This document shows positions 44,959-53,611 of a DNA stretch of 64,000 nt, piece by piece. The notes beneath the pieces were generated by a model. It had not been told where the DNA came from and did no database searches. It was given only the letters and a program-made list of their open reading frames with translations. This DNA is from Thermus caliditerrae (GTDB taxonomy: Bacteria > Deinococcota > Deinococci > Deinococcales > Thermaceae): assembly GCF_021462525.1 (NCBI RefSeq), contig NZ_JAKEDT010000001.1, positions 94,476 through 158,475 on the forward strand, written 5' to 3'. Positions within the stretch are counted from its first letter, which is position 1. Each line of letters begins with the position of its first letter. The position numbers and the translations under genes were made by a program.

Positions 44959-45864
44959 CTAGCCTAGCAAGGCCAGGAGAACGGCCTTGGCGGTGTGAAG
45001 GCGGTTTTCCGCCTGGTCAAAAACCCGGCTCCTGGGGCCATGGACCGCCTCTTCGGTGGTTTCCTCCCCGTAGTGGGCGGGGAGGCAGTGGAGGAAAACG
45101 CCTTCGGGATGCAGCAGGGAAAGAAGTTCCCCGTTGACCTGGAAGCCCTGGAAGTCCCGCAGGCGCCGCTCCCGCTCCTCTTCCTGGCCCATGCTGGTCC
45201 AGACGTCGGTGTAGAGGGCATGGGCTCCCAAAACCGCCTCCTTGGGGTCGTTGGTGAAAAAGGCACCTGCCCGGCGCAGGAGGTCGGGGTCCGGTTCGTA
45301 GCCTTTAGGGGTGGCCACCCGAAGCTTCAAACCCACCAGGGGGGCTACCTCCAGGAGGGAATTCAGCACGTTGTTCCCATCCCCCACCCAGGCCACCTCG
45401 AGGCCCTCCCATCCCCCGAAGGTCTCCTTCAGGGTAAGGAGGTCGGCCAGGGCCTGCAGGGGGTGAGCCCGGTCAGAGAGGGCGTTCACCACCGGCACTC
45501 CCGCGTAGCGGGCCAGGGCCTCCACGGTCTCGTGCCGGTACACCCGGGCGGCAAGGCCTTCCACAAAGCGCCCCAGGTTCTTGGCCACGTCCTTCACCGG
45601 CTCCCGTTCGCCGATGCCCACCTGCTTCTGGTCTAGGTAGACCGCGTGCCCCCCCAGGTGGAGCATGGCCACCTCGAGGGTGGTGCGGGTGCGCAAGGAG
45701 GGCTTCTCGAAGAGTAGGGCCAGGACCTTGCCCTTCAGGTCCTCCCCCCGGTAGCGTGTGCGCTTCAGCTCCTCCGCCGAGGCTAGGAAGGCTTCCACCC
45801 CCTTGCGGTCGTAAGCCGAAAAGTCCAAAAGGTGTCTGGGCCGGGTGAGGGCGTCTCCCGCCAT
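44959..45864 (-). CDS. argF: Ornithine carbamoyltransferase
   Basis: This enzyme makes citrulline from ornithine and carbamoyl phosphate. The 301-residue protein carries the carbamoyl-phosphate loop as SLRTRTTLE near 56-64, the HPLQALADLL segment near 134-143, the ornithine-side DVWTSMGQEEE near 220-230 and the HCLPA motif near 260-264. ATG 45864 is chosen over 45921 because it gives the family N terminus and sits nine bases after a good -10 hexamer. Heads the argF-argC-argJ operon. Confidence 0.95.
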   Translation of the reverse strand: MAGDALTRPRHLLDFSAYDRKGVEAFLASAEELKRTRYRGEDLKGKVLALLFEKPSLRTRTTLEVAMLHLGGHAVYLDQKQVGIGEREPVKDVAKNLGRFVEGLAARVYRHETVEALARYAGVPVVNALSDRAHPLQALADLLTLKETFGGWEGLEVAWVGDGNNVLNSLLEVAPLVGLKLRVATPKGYEPDPDLLRRAGAFFTNDPKEAVLGAHALYTDVWTSMGQEEERERRLRDFQGFQVNGELLSLLHPEGVFLHCLPAHYGEETTEEAVHGPRSRVFDQAENRLHTAKAVLLALLG

Positions 45865-45873
45865 GAGGCTTAT

Positions 45874-45903
45874 AGAATACCCCAGGCCTGCAAACTTATG
45901 CAA
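45874..45903 (-). promoter_or_regulatory. Promoter of the argF-argC-argJ operon
   Basis: On the minus strand TTGCAT (45903-45898) and TATTCT (45879-45874) are separated by 18 bases. The -10 is nine bases before the argF ATG. It partly overlaps a GC-rich imperfect repeat (TTGCATAAG...TTGCAGG). No ARG-box was identified with confidence. Confidence 0.6.
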
Positions 45904-45917
45904 GGCCTGCGGCCGCC

Positions 45918-46601
45918 TCACGCCCGGCTCCAGGGCACATAGAGGAGGGGCAAGGGACTCACAAAGGGCTCGGCGTAGTCCACCCCCAGGTAGTTGCCAA
46001 AGTAGCGCCTAAGGGCCTTCCTGGCCTCCACCCCCTTGGGCCCCACGGTTTCGCTTACCCCCTCCCCGGCGAATTGGCTACGGTAGGCCAAAACGGCAGC
46101 CTCCCACTGGTCGATGAAAGCGGAGATCTTCACCAGGAAGCTCGGGGTAAAGGGGTGGTTGCCCGGGTAGAAGAAGAGCCGCTCCACCCGGTGGGGCTCA
46201 GCCTCCAAAGGGGCCTTCCTGAGGCCTGCCAGGTGCACCGCGGCCACCGCCAGGCGGCTTGCCGCGGTGTGGTCGGGGTGACGGTCGGCCTCGAGGGGAG
46301 CCAGCACGATCCGGGGGCGAAGCCACCTCAGGGCCTCCGCCAGGCGAAGCCTCTGCTCCGCCACATCGGCAAGCCCCCCGTCCGGCAGGCCCAGGTTGCC
46401 CCTATAGTCCAGCCCCAGGATGCGGCTGGCCTCGGCCACCTCCTTTTCCCGCTCCTCTGGGGTACCCTTGGTGCCCATCTCCCCCCGGGTGAGGTCCAAA
46501 ATCCCCGTGGAAAGCCCCTCCGCCTTCGCCCGGGCCAGGGTGCCCCCACACCCTAGCTCCCCATCGTCGGGATGGGGGGCGATGACCAAAAGGTCAAGCA
46601 T
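45918..46601 (-). CDS. bshB1: Bacillithiol biosynthesis deacetylase BshB1
   Basis: BshB1 removes the acetyl group from GlcNAc-malate in bacillithiol synthesis. The 227-residue PIG-L/LmbE-type zinc hydrolase has [13 protein letters not shown] at 8-20 (zinc-binding His-Pro-Asp-Asp) and the second zinc histidine in RHPDHTAA near 107-114. The typical BshB1 lengths and the [13 protein letters not shown] and GNLGLPDG stretches support this subgroup over MshB or LmbE relatives. It overlaps plsY by eight bases. The bacillithiol-disulphide reductase gene ypdA is 10 kb away in the window. Confidence 0.9.
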   Translation of the reverse strand: MLDLLVIAPHPDDGELGCGGTLARAKAEGLSTGILDLTRGEMGTKGTPEEREKEVAEASRILGLDYRGNLGLPDGGLADVAEQRLRLAEALRWLRPRIVLAPLEADRHPDHTAASRLAVAAVHLAGLRKAPLEAEPHRVERLFFYPGNHPFTPSFLVKISAFIDQWEAAVLAYRSQFAGEGVSETVGPKGVEARKALRRYFGNYLGVDYAEPFVSPLPLLYVPWSRA

Positions 46602-47199
46602 CCCGCACCTCCGCCTTCTCCCCCAGCCGCCTCTCCGTGCCTGCCTGAAGCCGCCTCAGGTTCTCCCGGTGGGTAAAGAAGATGAGGGCGGCCATCAGGG
46701 CCACGGTGAGCACCTCCCACGGGGGCCGCCCCAGGGCCAGGGCCAGCACCGTGGCCGCCACCCCGCCGGTCATGCTCCCCGCGGAGACATACCGGGTGAG
46801 GAGCATCACGGAAACCCCGATGGGGAAAGTCCATAGGGCCAGGACCGGGTCCAGCACCAAGAGGGTGCCGAAGCTGGTGGCCACCCCCTTCCCCCCCCGA
46901 AAGCCCAGGAAGACCGAGTAGTTGTGCCCTAGGACCGCGGCCAGGGCCACCCCCCCTAAAAGCGCCCCCTCGATCCCCACGGCCCGGGCGATGAGGACGG
47001 CGATGCCCCCCTTGAACACGTCAAAGAAGGCCACCACCAAGGCCGGACCCGGCCCCAAGGCCCGGAGCACGTTGGTGGCCCCGATGTTGCCTGAGCCCAC
47101 CCTGCGGATGTCCACCCCGTAGGTCCTGGCCACCAGAACCCCAGCGGGGATCGAGCCAAAGAGGTACGCCACCCCAAGGACCAACACCGCGGACGCCAT
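46594..47199 (-). CDS. plsY: Glycerol-3-phosphate acyltransferase PlsY
   Basis: PlsY transfers the acyl chain from acyl phosphate to glycerol 3-phosphate, the first step of phospholipid synthesis. The 201-residue integral membrane protein has all three family motifs: GSIPAG...[10 protein letters not shown] near 15-44, [12 protein letters not shown] near 100-111 and [14 protein letters not shown] near 177-190. This is the canonical copy; the degenerate copy is in the fusion protein at 61526-63187. TAAAAT (47207-47212), overlapping the stop codon of the ABC permease gene, ends seven bases before ATG 47199, so a leaderless plsY mRNA is likely. Confidence 0.95.
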   Translation of the reverse strand: MASAVLVLGVAYLFGSIPAGVLVARTYGVDIRRVGSGNIGATNVLRALGPGPALVVAFFDVFKGGIAVLIARAVGIEGALLGGVALAAVLGHNYSVFLGFRGGKGVATSFGTLLVLDPVLALWTFPIGVSVMLLTRYVSAGSMTGGVAATVLALALGRPPWEVLTVALMAALIFFTHRENLRRLQAGTERRLGEKAEVRDA

Positions 47200-47209
47200 A
47201 GGGGGGATT

Positions 47210-47983
47210 TTAACTGCTGGCGGAGGTGTAGCTCCTGAGGGCCAGGCGGAAGAAGCCCCGCGCCAAGAGGAAAAGCAGCGCCGCCAAAACCAGGGCCAGA
47301 AAGGTCCCTTCTCCCCGGCCCAAGGCCATCTCCGCGGGCACGGTGGTGAGAAAGGCCACGGGCACCACGAAGGTGAAGAAGACCCGATAAAGGGCGGGAT
47401 ACGCCCCCACGGGGAAGCGTCCCGCCTCCAAAAGCCCCCTCAGGACCTCGGTGACGTTGTAGATCTTCACGAACCAGATGCTGGTGGTGGCTAGGAGAAA
47501 CCAGAGGCTATAGAGCATCAAGGCCCCCAGCAGCCAGTACCCGGCGAAGGCCCCGTAGTCCCAAGGCCCTAGCCCAAGGCGCACCCCCGCATAGAGGAGA
47601 AGGCCCAACCCCAGGAGGACATCCCCAAGACCCCAAGGGGAAAAGGCCCTTAGGGAAAGCCAGAACTGGGGGTCCAGGGGCTTCAGGAGCACGAAGTCCA
47701 GGGTGCCCTGCTGCACGTGCTCCACGATCTTGTTGAGGTTGGGGGCCAAAAGGGTGCTCCCCAGGCCCTGGAGCAAGGTGAAGGCCGCCAGGACCACAAG
47801 GGCCTCCTCAAAGGCCCACCCCCCGGGCCGGTACCCCCCCTGGTAGAGGAGGAGAAGGCCGAAGAGGGCCCCCAACAGGGTGAGGGCTGAGGAGAGAAGG
47901 CCCAGGAGGAAGTTCAGGCGGTACTCCATCTCCGCGGCCAGGCTGAGGCGCAGAAAGAGCAGGAAGACCCGCAGGTAGCGCAC
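47210..47983 (-). CDS. ABC-2 type transporter permease
   Basis: The product (257 residues from GTG 47983) has about six membrane helices in the ABC-2 layout. Its segment [25 protein letters not shown] resembles the family (DUF990-like) loop after the second helix. It is divergent from the ATPase gene at 48016 and similar to the second permease at 49014-49790, so the three probably form one exporter with two different permease subunits. TGTAAT (47991-47996) ends seven bases before GTG 47983, which I therefore prefer; ATG 47992 adds three residues. Substrate unknown. Confidence 0.83.
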   Translation of the reverse strand: MRYLRVFLLFLRLSLAAEMEYRLNFLLGLLSSALTLLGALFGLLLLYQGGYRPGGWAFEEALVVLAAFTLLQGLGSTLLAPNLNKIVEHVQQGTLDFVLLKPLDPQFWLSLRAFSPWGLGDVLLGLGLLLYAGVRLGLGPWDYGAFAGYWLLGALMLYSLWFLLATTSIWFVKIYNVTEVLRGLLEAGRFPVGAYPALYRVFFTFVVPVAFLTTVPAEMALGRGEGTFLALVLAALLFLLARGFFRLALRSYTSASS

Positions 47984-48015
47984 AAGGACCATTACACCAC
48001 GGGTAGACTGAAGGG
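47984..48015. promoter_or_regulatory. Divergent leaderless promoters of the ABC-2 exporter
   Basis: Minus strand: TGTAAT (47996-47991) lies seven bases before GTG 47983. Plus strand: TAGACT (48004-48009) lies six bases before GTG 48016. Neither gene has a Shine-Dalgarno sequence in the remaining space. The two transcripts would start about 20 bases apart, which would coordinate the exporter subunits. Confidence 0.45.
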
Positions 48016-49017
48016 GTGCGTGAGCCGCCCGTCATCCTCGCCCAAGACCTAACCAAGCACTACCGGGTGGCCTTGAAGGAGGAAACCCTGCTCGCCACCC
48101 TGCGCCACTTCTTCCTCCGCGAGTACCGCACGGTGCAGGCGGTGGAGGGGGTGAGCTTCCAGATCGCAAAAGGCGAGGTGGTGGGCTTCCTGGGCCCCAA
48201 CGGGGCCGGCAAGACCACCACCTTGAAGATGCTCACCGGCCTGGTCCACCCCACAAGGGGCCAAGCCCTGGTGGGGGGGCATGTGCCCTGGCGGCGGGAG
48301 AAGGCCTTTTTGAAAAAGATCACCTTGGTGATGGGCAACAAGCAGCAGCTCATCTGGGACCTGCCCGCCATGGACACCTTCCGCCTCAACGCCGCCATCT
48401 ACGAGATCCCCGAGGCCGAGTTCCGCAAGCGGGTTCTGGAACTCGCTGAGATGCTGGCCCTTACGGAAAAGCTCCACCAGCCCGTGCGCAAGCTCTCCCT
48501 GGGGGAGAGGATGAAGGCCGAGCTCCTGGCCGCCCTCCTCCACCGCCCCGAGGTCCTCTTCCTGGACGAGCCCACCCTGGGCCTGGACGTGAACGCCCAG
48601 GTGGCGGTGCGGGAGTTTGTGCGGGAGTACAACCGCCGCTATGGGGCCACGGTCCTCCTCACCAGCCACTACATGGCGGACATCGCCGCCCTGGCCGAGC
48701 GGGTCCTGGTCATCCACCAAGGAAGGCTCCTCTACGACGGGGCCTTGGAGGGGCTTCTGGACCGCTTCGCCCCTTACCGGGAGGTGGGGCTCACCCTGAA
48801 GGCGCCCCTCCCCCAGGAGGCCCTGGCCCCCTTCGGGGAGGTGCGGGAGCTAGAAGGGCGGGAGGCCAAGCTCCTGGTGCCCCGGGAAAGGCTCACGGAG
48901 AGGGTGGCGGAGATCCTCAGGAGGCTTCCCGTGGAGGACCTCGAGGTCCGGGAGCCCCCCCTAGAGGAGGTCATCGCCCGGGTCTTCCAGAGCCCAGTCC
49001 CGGCGGAGGAGGCATGA
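48016..49017 (+). CDS. ABC-2 type transporter ATPase
   Basis: The 333-residue ATPase has Walker A GPNGAGKTT near 55-63, signature LSLGERMKAELLAALLH near 155-171, Walker B VLFLDEPTLGLD near 175-186 and the H-loop LLTSHYM. A C-terminal extension of about 100 residues follows the nucleotide-binding domain. The N-terminal region with HYRVALKEETLLATLRHFFLREYRTVQAVEGVSF resembles the subgroup that pairs with DUF990-type permeases. It overlaps the next permease gene by four bases and starts at GTG with no Shine-Dalgarno sequence. Confidence 0.92.
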   Translation: MREPPVILAQDLTKHYRVALKEETLLATLRHFFLREYRTVQAVEGVSFQIAKGEVVGFLGPNGAGKTTTLKMLTGLVHPTRGQALVGGHVPWRREKAFLKKITLVMGNKQQLIWDLPAMDTFRLNAAIYEIPEAEFRKRVLELAEMLALTEKLHQPVRKLSLGERMKAELLAALLHRPEVLFLDEPTLGLDVNAQVAVREFVREYNRRYGATVLLTSHYMADIAALAERVLVIHQGRLLYDGALEGLLDRFAPYREVGLTLKAPLPQEALAPFGEVRELEGREAKLLVPRERLTERVAEILRRLPVEDLEVREPPLEEVIARVFQSPVPAEEA

Positions 49018-49790
49018 GGAAGGCAAGAACCCTCCTTTCCGTGTACCTGGCCTACATGCTGGAGTACCGGGCGGAGCTCTTCCTTTGGGCCTTGGCGGGG
49101 GCCCTGCCCCTCATCCTCCTCGGGGTCTGGACGGAAGCCGCCCGGAGCGGGGATTTCCCCTTAAGCCCCGGGGAGTTCGCCCGGTACTTCCTCATGGTTT
49201 TCCTGGTGCGCCAGGCCACGGTGGTCTGGGTGGTGTGGGAGTTCGAGCGGGACGTGGTGGAAGGGCGGCTTTCCTTCCGGCTGTTAAGGCCCCTAGACCC
49301 CTTTTTTGACCATCTGGCCGCCCACGTGGCCGAGCGCCTGGCCCGGCTTCCCTTTGTCGTGCTCCTCACCCTGCTCTTCTTCTGGCTCTTCCCCGAGGCC
49401 CGCTTCCTGCCCGACCCTAAGCCCTTCCTCCTGGGGCTTCTTTTCACCCTTTTGGCCTTCCTCCTCCGCTACCTGATGCAGTACACCACCGCCATGCTCA
49501 CCTTCTGGAGCGAGCGGGCCTCGGCGGTGGAGGAGGTCTTCTTCCTCCTCTACCTCTTCCTCTCGGGGACCATCGCCCCCCTCGAGGTCTTCCCCGAGCC
49601 CCTGAGGGCCCTGGCTCTCCTCACCCCCTTTCCCTACCTGGTCTACCTGCCCGCAGGGCTCCTGGCGGGGCAGGAGGTGGGCCTCTTTCCCGGCGTCTGG
49701 GTGATGCTCTTCTGGGGCCTGGTCTTCCTCCTCCTCTGGCGGCTTCTCTGGCGCTTGGGCCTAAGGCGCTACTCGGGGATGGGGGCATAA
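49014..49790 (+). CDS. ABC-2 type transporter permease (second subunit)
   Basis: The 258-residue protein has about six hydrophobic helices and the loop FERDVVEGRLSFRLLRPLDPFFDHLAAHVAERLAR after the second helix. This loop matches the corresponding stretch of the permease at 47210-47983 (a GxL...LLxPLDPxF pattern). ATGA overlap with the ATPase gene shows coupling. The exporter therefore likely has a heterodimeric membrane part. Substrate unknown. Confidence 0.87.
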   Translation: MRKARTLLSVYLAYMLEYRAELFLWALAGALPLILLGVWTEAARSGDFPLSPGEFARYFLMVFLVRQATVVWVVWEFERDVVEGRLSFRLLRPLDPFFDHLAAHVAERLARLPFVVLLTLLFFWLFPEARFLPDPKPFLLGLLFTLLAFLLRYLMQYTTAMLTFWSERASAVEEVFFLLYLFLSGTIAPLEVFPEPLRALALLTPFPYLVYLPAGLLAGQEVGLFPGVWVMLFWGLVFLLLWRLLWRLGLRRYSGMGA

Positions 49791-49797
49791 TGAGCCT

Positions 49798-50322
49798 ATG
49801 GCCACCCGCTACCGCTTCCGCGTGGAGGAGTTTGAGCGGGCCTTCCGGGATGTACCCCGGGTGGAGCTCCTAAAGGGAGAGGTCTACCAGATGAGCCCCA
49901 TTGGACCCAAGCACTTTCTTGCGGTGATGCGCCTCGACCATAGGTTGAAGGAGGCCCTCCAAGGAAAGGCCTTGGTGGCGGTGCAGTCCCCCCTTTACCT
50001 TTCGGAGGATTCCGAGTCCGAACCCGATCTCCTGGTGCTTCAACCTCCCCTGGAACGCTACGAGGGCCGGCTCCCCCGCCCTGAGGATGTTCTCCTCCTT
50101 GTGGAGGTCGCCGACACCTCCTTGGCGTTTGACCGGGAGGTGAAGCTTCCCCTCTACGCCGAGGCCGGCATCCCCGAGGTCTGGCTGGTGAACCTCAAGG
50201 AGAACCTCCTGGAGGTCTACCGGGAGCCCAAGGAGGGGCGCTACCGGGCCATCCGCCTCCTTTCCCCCTCCGAGACCGTAAGCCCCTTGGCCTTCCCCGA
50301 GGTCAGCCTGCCCTGGGCGTAG
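49798..50322 (+). CDS. Uma2 family (DUF820) endonuclease-like protein
   Basis: This is the second Uma2-like gene in the window, 174 residues. ELLKGEVYQMSPIGPKH near 23-39 is the N-terminal motif, ESEPDLLVLQPP near 75-86 carries the catalytic-type aspartate, and LLLVEVADTSLAFDREVKLPLYAEAGIPEVWLVN is the E-x-V to C-terminal part typical of the family. CATAAT overlapping the upstream permease stop ends six bases before ATG 49798. Its last 20 bases overlap the end of cimA. No mobile-element sequence flanks it. Confidence 0.83.
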   Translation: MATRYRFRVEEFERAFRDVPRVELLKGEVYQMSPIGPKHFLAVMRLDHRLKEALQGKALVAVQSPLYLSEDSESEPDLLVLQPPLERYEGRLPRPEDVLLLVEVADTSLAFDREVKLPLYAEAGIPEVWLVNLKENLLEVYREPKEGRYRAIRLLSPSETVSPLAFPEVSLPWA

Positions 50323-51883
50323 CCTCCCGCACCGGGTAGAGGAGGGCGTAGGCGTAGCCGTCGGTGAGGGCCTTTAGGGAGGCCTCGAGGATGTTCTCGC
50401 TGGCCCCCACGGTGGCGAAGCGCTCTTCTCCCCGCTTCATCTCCACCATCACCCGCACCCCGGAGTTGGTGCCCGCCTCCTGGCCCGCAAGGATGCGCAC
50501 CTTATAGTCGGCAAGCTCCACGTCGGCAAGCTCCGGGTAAAACTGCAAGACCGCCTTGCGGAAGGCCTTATCCAGGGCGGAAACCGGGCCGAAGGGGCTT
50601 TCCGCCGCCGTGTGCTGCAAGCTTTCCCCCACCCTCACCCGCACCGTGGCCTCGGCCCAGGCGGTGGAGAGGCCCGAGCCGTGCACGAAAACGGAAAACC
50701 CCTCCACGGCAAAAGGCAAGCTACCCCCCTTGAGGCGGTGGGCCAGGAGGTAGAAGCTGGCCTCGGCCCCCTCAAAGGCGTAGCCCTCGTACTCCAAGGC
50801 CTTCACCTCGTCCAGGAGGCGCTTGGCCTCCTCCTTGGAGAGGTCCACCCCCAGCTCCTGCAGCTTGGCCAGGAGGTTGGAGCGCCCCGCCACATCGGAA
50901 ACCAGAAACCGGCGGCTATTCCCTACCCAATCAGGAGGGATGTGCTCGTAGGTGCGGGGGTTCTTGAGGACGGCGGAAACGTGCACCCCCGCCTTGTGGG
51001 CAAAAGCCGACTCCCCCACGTAGGGGGCGCGGCGGTTGGGGGTCTGGTTGGCCCGCTCGTCCACGAAGTGGGAAAGCTCCTTCAGGCCCTTGAGCCGCTC
51101 CGGGGGGAGGGCGGGGATGCCGTACTTGAAGACCAAGGCGGGGAGGAAGCTGGTGAGGTTCAGGTTGCCGCACCGCTCCCCGTACCCGTTGATGGTGCCC
51201 TGGGCGTGGGTGGCCCCGGCCCGCACCGCCGCCAGGGCGTTGGCCACCGCCAGCTCGGCGTCGTTGTGGGGGTGGATGCCGATGCGCACCCCAGGAAAGC
51301 GCTCCACCACCGCTTTGGTGATGGCATAGACCTCCTCGGGCAAGGTGCCCCCGTTGGTGTCGCAGAGGACCAGGGTGTCGGCCCCCCCCTCCCGGGCGGC
51401 CTCGAGGGTTTCCAAAGCGTACCCAGGGTCCTCCTTGTACCCGTCGAAGAAGTGCTCGGCGTCGTAAATGACCCGCTTGCCCCGCTGGGCAAAGAAGGCC
51501 ACCGTGTCCTGGATCATGCGGAGGTTCTCCTCCAAGGAGGTTTCCAAGGCCTCCAACACGTGCAGGGTCCAGCTCTTGCCGAAGAGGACCACCACCGGGG
51601 TTTCCGCCTCCAAAAGGGCCAGGACCGAGGGATCCTCCTCGGGAAGGAGGCCCTTCCGCCGCGTGGCGCCGAAGGCGCAAAGCCGGGCCTCCCCCAGGTC
51701 CACCCCCTTCATGCGCTGGAAGAACTCGGCGTCCTTGGGGTTGGACCCCGGCCAACCCCCCTCGATGAGGTGGATGCCGAAGGCGGCAAGCCGCCGGGCA
51801 ATGGCCACCTTGTCGTCCACGGAAAGGCTGATGCCTTCCCCTTGGGTTCCGTCCCTCAGGGTGGTGTCGAGGATTTCCACCAT
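50303..51883 (-). CDS. cimA: (R)-citramalate synthase CimA
   Basis: CimA condenses pyruvate and acetyl-CoA to citramalate, a threonine-independent route to 2-oxobutyrate and isoleucine. The 526-residue DRE-TIM enzyme opens with EILDTTLRDGTQGEGI. It has HPHNDAELAVANALAAVRAGATHAQGTINGYGERCGN near 203-239 and a LeuA-type regulatory C-terminal domain (about 400-520: GTNSGVRVMVEMKRGEE). The GTQGEG and NGYGERCGN forms fit CimA rather than LeuA (DGEQSPG) or homocitrate synthase. It is last in the ilvBNC-leuA-cimA operon and starts at ATG 51883 after GGGGGAAGGA. Confidence 0.9.
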   Translation of the reverse strand: MVEILDTTLRDGTQGEGISLSVDDKVAIARRLAAFGIHLIEGGWPGSNPKDAEFFQRMKGVDLGEARLCAFGATRRKGLLPEEDPSVLALLEAETPVVVLFGKSWTLHVLEALETSLEENLRMIQDTVAFFAQRGKRVIYDAEHFFDGYKEDPGYALETLEAAREGGADTLVLCDTNGGTLPEEVYAITKAVVERFPGVRIGIHPHNDAELAVANALAAVRAGATHAQGTINGYGERCGNLNLTSFLPALVFKYGIPALPPERLKGLKELSHFVDERANQTPNRRAPYVGESAFAHKAGVHVSAVLKNPRTYEHIPPDWVGNSRRFLVSDVAGRSNLLAKLQELGVDLSKEEAKRLLDEVKALEYEGYAFEGAEASFYLLAHRLKGGSLPFAVEGFSVFVHGSGLSTAWAEATVRVRVGESLQHTAAESPFGPVSALDKAFRKAVLQFYPELADVELADYKVRILAGQEAGTNSGVRVMVEMKRGEERFATVGASENILEASLKALTDGYAYALLYPVREATPRAG

Positions 51884-51899
51884 CGCTTCCTTCCCCCTA

Positions 51900-51993
51900 A
51901 GGCCCCTCGCCCAACCAGGGGCCTCATCCTTTCGTCCAACGCCTCCTTCCGCCCCTCGGTGGAAGGCCCCACCCCGACGACGTCAGGGTGGGG
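51900..51993 (-). other. Two GC-rich hairpins in the leuA-cimA intergenic region
   Basis: One is an 8-bp stem (AGGCCCCT / AGGGGCCT, 51900-51907 with 51917-51924, 9-base loop) just upstream of the cimA ribosome binding site. The other is an 8-bp stem (CCCCACCC / GGGTGGGG, 51967-51974 with 51986-51993) just after the leuA stop. Neither is followed by a T-run on the minus strand. They may set the relative levels of the two enzymes or stabilise message ends. The 115-bp region shows no coding sequence. Confidence 0.45.
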
Positions 51994-51998
51994 TGGCC

Positions 51999-53555
51999 TC
52001 AAACCCCTCGCTGGACCTCCTCGATGGAGGGGGGGTGACGGGTGGCGCGGCCTGAGGCCAGCTTGCCCGCGGCGTCCAGGAAAGCCAGGGCGCTGGCCTC
52101 GATGATGTCGGGGGAAACCCCCACCCCCACCGCCTGGAGCTCCCCCAGGCGCAGGCGCACCGTCACCTGGCCTAAGGCCTCGGTGGAGCCGGTGATGGCC
52201 TCCACCCGGTAGAGCTCCAGCTCGGGCCTGAGGCCGATGGCCTCCTCCAAGGCCTTGTACACGGCGTCCACGGGGCCATCCCCGGTGTGGGTGGCCACCC
52301 GCACCCCATCGGGGGTCTTCACCTTCACCGTGGCCGTGGGCAGAAGGCCGGAGCCGGAGAAGAACTGCACGTGCTCCAGGGCGAAGAACTGGGAGGCGGG
52401 CTCCCGCTCGCTCTCCACCAGGGCCTGGAGCTCCTCGGCGGAGAGGGGGCCTTTCTTCTCGGCAATCTCCTTGAAGCGGGAGAAGAGGACCTTGAGCTGA
52501 TCCTCGGTGAGGTCCTTGTAGCCCAGGTCCTCGAGGGCCTTCTTGAAGGCCGCCCGCCCCGAGTGCTTGCCCAGGACCAAAACCGCAGGCCGCCGCCCGA
52601 TGAGCTCGGCGTCCATGATCTCGTAGGTGGAGCGGTGCTTCAGGACGCCATCCTGGTGGATCCCCGACTCGTGGGCGAAGGCGTTGTCCCCCACGATGGC
52701 CTTGTTGGGGGGCACGGGCATGCCGGTGTAGCGCTCCACCAGCCGGGAAACCCGGTAGATCTCTCGGGTGTTGATCTGGGTCTTGGCCTTGTACCAGTCC
52801 CGGCGCACGTAAAGGGCCATGACCACCTCTTCCAAGGAGGTGTTGCCCGCCCGCTCGCCGATGCCGTTAATGGTGCACTCCACCTGGCCCGCGCCGTTCT
52901 CGATGCCCGCCAGGGCGTTGGCGGTGGCCAGGCCCAGGTCGTCGTGGGTGTGGGTGGAGATGATCACGTTCCGGCCCCGCACCACCTCGTCGCGGATGCG
53001 GCGGATGAGGGCCCCGTACTCATTGGGCGTACCGTACCCCGTGGTATCGGGAATGTTGATGGTGGTGGCCCCGGCCTCGATGGCCACCTCGTAGAGGCGC
53101 TTCACGAAGTCCCAGTCCGCCCGCATCACGTCCTGGGCGGAAAACTCCACGTCGTCCACGTAACGCCTAGCGTAGCGGACCATCTGGTCCGCCATCTCCA
53201 AGACCTCCTCCTCGGTCTTCTTCAGCATGTATTCCAGATGGATCTTGGAGGCGGAGGTGAAGACGTGGATCCTGGGCTTCTCCGCCTTCTCCAGGGCCTT
53301 GGCCGCCTGGTCGATGTCCAGGGTGTGGGTGCGGGCCAAGGCGGCGATGATGGGCCCCTTTACCTCGGCGGCGATGCGGCGTACCGCCTCAAACTCCAAG
53401 GGCCCGGATACGGGGAAGCCCGCCTCAATGATGTCCACGTTGAGCCGGGCCAAAGCGTGGGCGATCTCCAGTTTCTGGTCCAGGGAAAGGGCCACCCCTG
53501 GGCTCTGCTCCCCATCCCTCAGCGTGGTGTCAAAGATCCGGATGTGCCTTTCCAT
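51999..53555 (-). CDS. leuA: 2-Isopropylmalate synthase LeuA
   Basis: LeuA makes 2-isopropylmalate from 2-oxoisovalerate and acetyl-CoA, the first step of leucine synthesis. The 518-residue protein starts with RIFDTTLRDGEQSPGVAL and has STHTHDDLGLATANALAGIENGAGQVECTINGIGERAGN near 198-236. The C-terminal allosteric domain (about 390-518) is intact, so leucine feedback is expected. ATG 53555 follows GGGGAGGGAG; the open frame up to 53756 overlaps ilvC in another frame and is a shadow. Fourth structural gene of the operon. Confidence 0.96.
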   Translation of the reverse strand: MERHIRIFDTTLRDGEQSPGVALSLDQKLEIAHALARLNVDIIEAGFPVSGPLEFEAVRRIAAEVKGPIIAALARTHTLDIDQAAKALEKAEKPRIHVFTSASKIHLEYMLKKTEEEVLEMADQMVRYARRYVDDVEFSAQDVMRADWDFVKRLYEVAIEAGATTINIPDTTGYGTPNEYGALIRRIRDEVVRGRNVIISTHTHDDLGLATANALAGIENGAGQVECTINGIGERAGNTSLEEVVMALYVRRDWYKAKTQINTREIYRVSRLVERYTGMPVPPNKAIVGDNAFAHESGIHQDGVLKHRSTYEIMDAELIGRRPAVLVLGKHSGRAAFKKALEDLGYKDLTEDQLKVLFSRFKEIAEKKGPLSAEELQALVESEREPASQFFALEHVQFFSGSGLLPTATVKVKTPDGVRVATHTGDGPVDAVYKALEEAIGLRPELELYRVEAITGSTEALGQVTVRLRLGELQAVGVGVSPDIIEASALAFLDAAGKLASGRATRHPPSIEEVQRGV

Positions 53556-53578
53556 TTCTCCCTCCCCAAAAACGCACC

Positions 53579-53604
53579 AGGCCCCCCACCTGGGGGGCCT
53601 TTTT
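53579..53604 (+). terminator. Plus-strand (antisense) intrinsic terminator between ilvC and leuA
   Basis: A perfect 9-bp stem (AGGCCCCCC / GGGGGGCCT) with loop ACCT is followed on the plus strand by TTTTT. All genes here are on the minus strand, where the hairpin is followed by TGGTGCGTTTTT instead. It may block antisense transcripts, act as a weak intercistronic terminator for the operon, or both. Confidence 0.55.
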
Positions 53605-53611
53605 GCCCAAG

